Assembly (NCBI GenBank): GCA_964615095.1
Contig: CAZTPX010000007.1
Coordinates: 1 to 64,000 of the forward strand
DNA: 64,000 nucleotides
Reading direction: 5' to 3'
From: JANXQG01 sp964615095
GTDB lineage: Bacteria; Planctomycetota; Planctomycetia; Pirellulales; Thermoguttaceae
Part shown: in pieces, positions 60,949 through 64,000 of the stretch
How the letters are laid out: each line of letters starts with the position of its first letter
Position numbering within the stretch: position 1 is the stretch's first letter
Program-made: the position numbers and the translations under genes
The notes under the pieces: model-generated
The model's input: only the letters and a program-made list of their open reading frames with translations
What the model was told of the DNA's origin: nothing
The model's database searches: none

Positions 60949-61944
60949 ATGCGCATCGTTCTCTGCTATGTCACCAAACCCTGTCACCTGCAGCAAATCG
61001 CCGGCGTCATGCCGGAGGCCGAGATCGTCGATGCCTCCCAGGAGCAAATTGCCGCGGAAATCTTCTCGGCCGACATCTTTTGCGGCCACGCTAAAGTACC
61101 CATCGATTGGGATGGCGTCGTCCGCCAGGGGCGGCTGCAATGGATCCAGTCGTCGGCCGCGGGCATGGACCACTGCCTGGTTCCCTCGGTGATCGAGTCC
61201 GAGATCCTGGTGACCAGCGCGTCCGGAGCGCTGGCGGACCAGGTTGCCGAGCATACGATCGCCCTAATGACGGCCTGGACGCGGAGCCTGCCGACGTTTC
61301 TTCGCGCGCAACAGAAGAAGGAGTTCGTTCGCCGGCCAACGCGCGATCTGACCCGCAGCACGGTGGGCATCGTCGGCCTGGGCGGCGTGGGCCGCCGCCT
61401 GTCACGATTGCTCAGTGCTTTTGAAACACGGATCCTAGCCGTCGACATGTTCCCGACCGATAAGCCCGACTGGGTCGAATCACTTTGGCCAGACGAGCGG
61501 CTCGACGAGGTGTTGCCGTTGGTCGATTTCCTTGTTCTGAGTGTGCCGCTGAACCCGACCACGCGGGGCATGATCGACGCCGCGGCGATGACGAAGATGA
61601 AACCGGGGGCCGTGCTGGTCAATGTCGCCCGGGGACCGCTGGTTGTCGAGGGCGACCTGGTCGCGGCGTTGGAAAGCGGTCATCTGGCCGGCGCGGTCAT
61701 GGATGTAACCGAGCAGGAACCGCTGCCGGTATCGAGCAAACTCTGGGATCTGCCGCAAGCGATCATCACGCCCCATGTCGGCGGGCAGGCGGCTTGGCGA
61801 AACGATAAGATCACCGATCTGTTTTGCCAGAACCTCGTCCGTTGGAAACAGGGGCGGCCGCTGATCAACTTTCTGGCAAACAAGGGACTGGGTTTTCCTG
61901 TTCGCGGGGGGGGATATCCACTTTGGGTAGACGTGGCAAGATAG
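60949..61944 (+). CDS. D-isomer-specific 2-hydroxyacid dehydrogenase
   Basis: The 331-residue protein has the two-domain 2-hydroxyacid dehydrogenase layout: the NAD motif V-G-I-V-G-L-G-G-V-G-R-R-L (~140), L-N-V-A-R-G-P-L-V (~225, catalytic Arg), a Glu in T-E-Q-E-P-L-P (~258), and the catalytic His in I-I-T-P-H-V-G-G (~278). It reduces 2-keto acids or oxidises 2-hydroxy acids. ATG 60949 is chosen because M-R-I-V-L-C-Y starts the domain; upstream is repeat sequence. Monocistronic. Confidence 0.88.
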   Translation: MRIVLCYVTKPCHLQQIAGVMPEAEIVDASQEQIAAEIFSADIFCGHAKVPIDWDGVVRQGRLQWIQSSAAGMDHCLVPSVIESEILVTSASGALADQVAEHTIALMTAWTRSLPTFLRAQQKKEFVRRPTRDLTRSTVGIVGLGGVGRRLSRLLSAFETRILAVDMFPTDKPDWVESLWPDERLDEVLPLVDFLVLSVPLNPTTRGMIDAAAMTKMKPGAVLVNVARGPLVVEGDLVAALESGHLAGAVMDVTEQEPLPVSSKLWDLPQAIITPHVGGQAAWRNDKITDLFCQNLVRWKQGRPLINFLANKGLGFPVRGGGYPLWVDVAR

Positions 61945-62042
61945 GGGAAAGTCAGTAATTGGCCTTTACGATGCCGCCTCCGGTAGGTTAATATACCTAG
62001 AGCGTTGTCAATCTGGGATGAACTAGCGGGCCGGAGCCTTGG

Positions 62043-63164
62043 ATGTCCACCACGATTTTTCTTGAAGGCAACGGTGGTACCCGGACCTGGGGTGGACATC
62101 ACGCCACGCGTTGTTCCGCTGAGCTACTGGACCGTTATCGCTCGATGCTGGAGCAGCAGCGGCTGAGTTGGACGGAACACCACCGGCTCGTGCGGATGCT
62201 CGGTTCGGGAGGGCAGGGGGTCGTGTATCTCAGCCAGAGGCGCGGCACCGATAATTTCACCCTCCCTGTAGCGCTGAAAGTGTTTTCGCCGGAGCGATAC
62301 GAAGACGATCGCGCCTACGACGAGGCGATGGGCCGCATGGCGGTCGTCGCCGCACTCGTCGCCCAGATCCAGCAAGACAATCTCCTGGACGTGCATAACT
62401 GGGTCGATCGTAATCGAATCCGTTTGATGGAAATGGAATGGGTCAACGGTTACGACCTCAGCCTGTTGCTGACCCGCACGATGCTGGATTACATGCAGGG
62501 ACGGGTGAAGAAGGAACGGTGGAAATATCTCAACGAGGTGATTGTCACGGCCGGTCCTGTGCAACCGCGGCTGAAACCGGGCGTTGCCATGGCGGTTGTG
62601 CGCGACTGCCTGGCCGCGTTGGCCGCATTGCATCGCGAGGGTATCGTACACGGCGACATGAAGCCCGCGAACATCATGCTCAAGCGGACCGGGAACGCGA
62701 AGATCGTCGACATTGGATCGGCTTTTGAGGTCGAGAATCCACCCGCCCGGCGGACTTGCACGCCCACCTACGCCGCTCCGGAAGTGCTCGAAGGGAGTGA
62801 GTGTACGCCGCGGAGCGACCTGGCGAGCCTGGGTTACGTGCTCATTGAAATGCTGGCCGGAAAGCCGCCTTTCGCCGGTTTGACCGGCTTTCGCGAATTG
62901 CTGGAGGCCAAGCGTTTCCTGGCCCAGCGGTTGCCCCAAATCTTGCCCGAAGAGGTTGTTTGCAACGAATTGCTGATGACCTTTTGCCGCGGACTGGTCG
63001 CGCCCGATCCGGCCCGGCGGTTCCCCAGCGCCGAGGCGGCCGACCTGGTCAAAGACGGCGCGGCGGCCTTCCACCGGCAACTGGTCAAAGGCGATCTGTC
63101 ATCGGAGTACGACAACGAGATTCGTACCTGGTTGGCGGAATTGGCCGAATTGCCACCGCGGTGA
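62043..63164 (+). CDS. Serine/threonine protein kinase (Hanks type)
   Basis: The 373-residue kinase shows the glycine loop L-G-S-G-G-Q-G-V-V-Y (~53-62), V-A-L-K (~76), catalytic H-G-D-M-K-P-A-N-I (~206), I-V-D-I-G-S (DFG replaced by DIG, ~224) and A-P-E-V-L-E (~244). No membrane segment or sensor domain is attached, so it acts in the cytoplasm; planctomycetes have many such kinases. The M-G-S ... insert (~95-165) is longer than normal. It probably phosphorylates Ser/Thr of unknown partners; the phosphatase at 57090 is not clearly linked. Confidence 0.88.
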   Translation: MSTTIFLEGNGGTRTWGGHHATRCSAELLDRYRSMLEQQRLSWTEHHRLVRMLGSGGQGVVYLSQRRGTDNFTLPVALKVFSPERYEDDRAYDEAMGRMAVVAALVAQIQQDNLLDVHNWVDRNRIRLMEMEWVNGYDLSLLLTRTMLDYMQGRVKKERWKYLNEVIVTAGPVQPRLKPGVAMAVVRDCLAALAALHREGIVHGDMKPANIMLKRTGNAKIVDIGSAFEVENPPARRTCTPTYAAPEVLEGSECTPRSDLASLGYVLIEMLAGKPPFAGLTGFRELLEAKRFLAQRLPQILPEEVVCNELLMTFCRGLVAPDPARRFPSAEAADLVKDGAAAFHRQLVKGDLSSEYDNEIRTWLAELAELPPR

Positions 63165-63187
63165 GGCCGTAGGCCGGAAAAGGCTCA

Positions 63188-63263
63188 GTAGGCTGGAACA
63201 AGCGCAGCGTAGTTCCGGCGTGAGATCTCACGCCGGAACTACGCTGCGCTTGTTCCGGCCTAC
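63188..63263. terminator. 76-bp near-perfect palindrome between convergent genes
   Basis: Two 38-base halves are complementary with one mismatch and almost no loop (centre tgagatctca). It lies between the kinase (plus) and the Gfo/Idh gene (minus) and could stop both; its size is unusual for a simple terminator. Confidence 0.75.
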
Positions 63264-63279
63264 GATTCTTGCCCCACGG

Positions 63280-64000
63280 CTACCCCAGCGCCATCCTCCG
63301 ACCCTCTTGTTGCGACCGACGGGCCTGCTCCACAATCATCAGGGCTTTATAGGAATCTTCCAGGTCGTTGGTTCTGCGGACCAGGCTGGTCACGGCGCGA
63401 TGGAACTGCGTGAAAAGCAACTCGCCCACCGGCCGCTCGCTTTCCAACGATTCCTGGTGCCGTCCGGCCTCGTCGAACCAGACCAGCGTGGCGGGTAGAT
63501 CCACAAACGCAATGCCCCGTTCGCAGGAGACCTGGAGCCCCGGCAGTGGGCGGTAGGTGATCGCTTCCTGCCAAGGCGCGGGAATATAACGGCCACAGCT
63601 TATTTGGGCAATCGTTCCGGTTCCTGGACACTGGGAATCAGAGAAGTCGAGGCTCATCATCTGATAGTCCTCTTCTCCTTCTTTCGAGGCACTAGGGTGC
63701 ATGACGCCCGAAACCCAGGATGCCTCGCGATCGACGACGTAGCGGCACCAGTCGACGAGTTCAACGAGAAAGCGACTGCCCGATGGACGCGGCCAGCGGT
63801 ACGCCGACGGATTGCCGATCAAGTCGGCCACCGATCGCTGGTGGCAAAACAAAAGCCGAGGACTGCCTAGCCGCGTGGCAATCAGTTCCTTCAACCGCAG
63901 CGTGGCCGGGGCATAGCGGCGGGGGAATTCGGCCATGAAGGCGACTCCCGCCTCTTCGACCGAGTCCTTGATGCGAGCCGCATCGTCCACGCTCAGATCC
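63280..64000 (-). CDS. Gfo/Idh/MocA-family oxidoreductase, partial
   Basis: The frame enters from the right edge without a start and gives ~240 residues of the C-terminal part: D-L-S-V-D-D-A-A-R-I-K, then V-A-F-M-A-E-F-P-R-R-Y-A-P-A, R-L-G-S-P-R-L-L-F-C-H, and L-V-D-W-C-R-Y-V-V. These match the dimerisation/substrate domain of the family. The NAD-binding half lies beyond 64000. Its substrate is unknown. Confidence 0.75.
   Translation of the reverse strand, partial: DLSVDDAARIKDSVEEAGVAFMAEFPRRYAPATLRLKELIATRLGSPRLLFCHQRSVADLIGNPSAYRWPRPSGSRFLVELVDWCRYVVDREASWVSGVMHPSASKEGEEDYQMMSLDFSDSQCPGTGTIAQISCGRYIPAPWQEAITYRPLPGLQVSCERGIAFVDLPATLVWFDEAGRHQESLESERPVGELLFTQFHRAVTSLVRRTNDLEDSYKALMIVEQARRSQQEGRRMALG

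Overview
The window looks like a chromosome segment of a Planctomycete (Pirellulales/Gemmatales-like). The evidence is the high GC content, a PEP-CTERM-anchored HAF-repeat protein, a secreted Cys-Ser-Pro-Thr-Arg sulfatase beside secreted glycoside hydrolases, several Gfo/Idh/MocA oxidoreductases (one Tat-exported), a DUF4139 protein, a DoxX protein with a long charged insert, and G-V-T-D-A-G-L leucine-rich repeats. This is inferred from gene content only; no rRNA or tRNA gene was seen.

Left part (1-6.5 kb): a leucine-rich-repeat protein running off the edge, a DksA/TraR-type zinc-finger protein, an intact HAF-repeat/PEP-CTERM surface protein, a DUF4139 protein, a small zinc-ribbon protein and a membrane-anchored LRR protein.

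Mobile core (6.5-15.4 kb), the main discovery: a second, partial copy of the HAF gene is split by an 8405-bp IS66-family element (6682-15086) with imperfect 22-bp terminal inverted repeats and a perfect 8-bp target duplication. The element holds tnpA, a tnpB interrupted by a nested serine-recombinase element (about 7331-9918), tnpC, and between tnpC and the right end a diversity-generating retroelement (DGR). The DGR has a secreted formylglycine-generating-enzyme/C-type-lectin-fold target gene with a 3' variable repeat (VR), an HRDC-like accessory gene, a DGR reverse transcriptase and a 127-bp template repeat (TR). VR and TR differ at 20 positions and every one is an adenine in the TR. This is a transposon-borne hypermutation cassette.

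Scarred zone (15.3-22.2 kb): HAF remnant, a ~700-bp repeat (copy 1 of an inverted pair whose partner lies at ~54.9-55.5 kb), remnants of a GH32 enzyme, a family A DNA polymerase and a Gfo/Idh oxidoreductase, plus an intact secreted Gly-Gly-Asn repeat protein and an ABC exporter.

Carbohydrate region (22.3-53.6 kb): a secreted (alpha/alpha)6 glycosidase, a sulfatase and a DUF5703 glycosidase in tandem; an acyl/acetoacetate-CoA ligase with a 3-hydroxybutyrate-type dehydrogenase; a GH29 fucosidase; a GH5 enzyme; a rhamnose/fucose-type mutarotase divergent from a FucP-like symporter; a sugar epimerase; two Gfo/Idh oxidoreductases and DoxX. Together they suggest uptake and breakdown of sulfated, fucose-containing polysaccharide. 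Interspersed are CBS and PilZ proteins, motAB, an AbiE toxin-antitoxin pair, a PQQ-propeller protein and a tail-to-tail restriction-modification pair.

Right part (53.6-64 kb): a MITE-like element, a truncated HEAT-like gene abutting repeat copy 2, a helicase pseudogene, a MazEF-type module with a near-consensus promoter, a PAS/PP2C phosphatase with a response-regulator remnant, a PAS histidine kinase, a 2-hydroxyacid dehydrogenase, a serine/threonine kinase and a partial Gfo/Idh gene. Long, nearly perfect hairpins sit at many gene ends.
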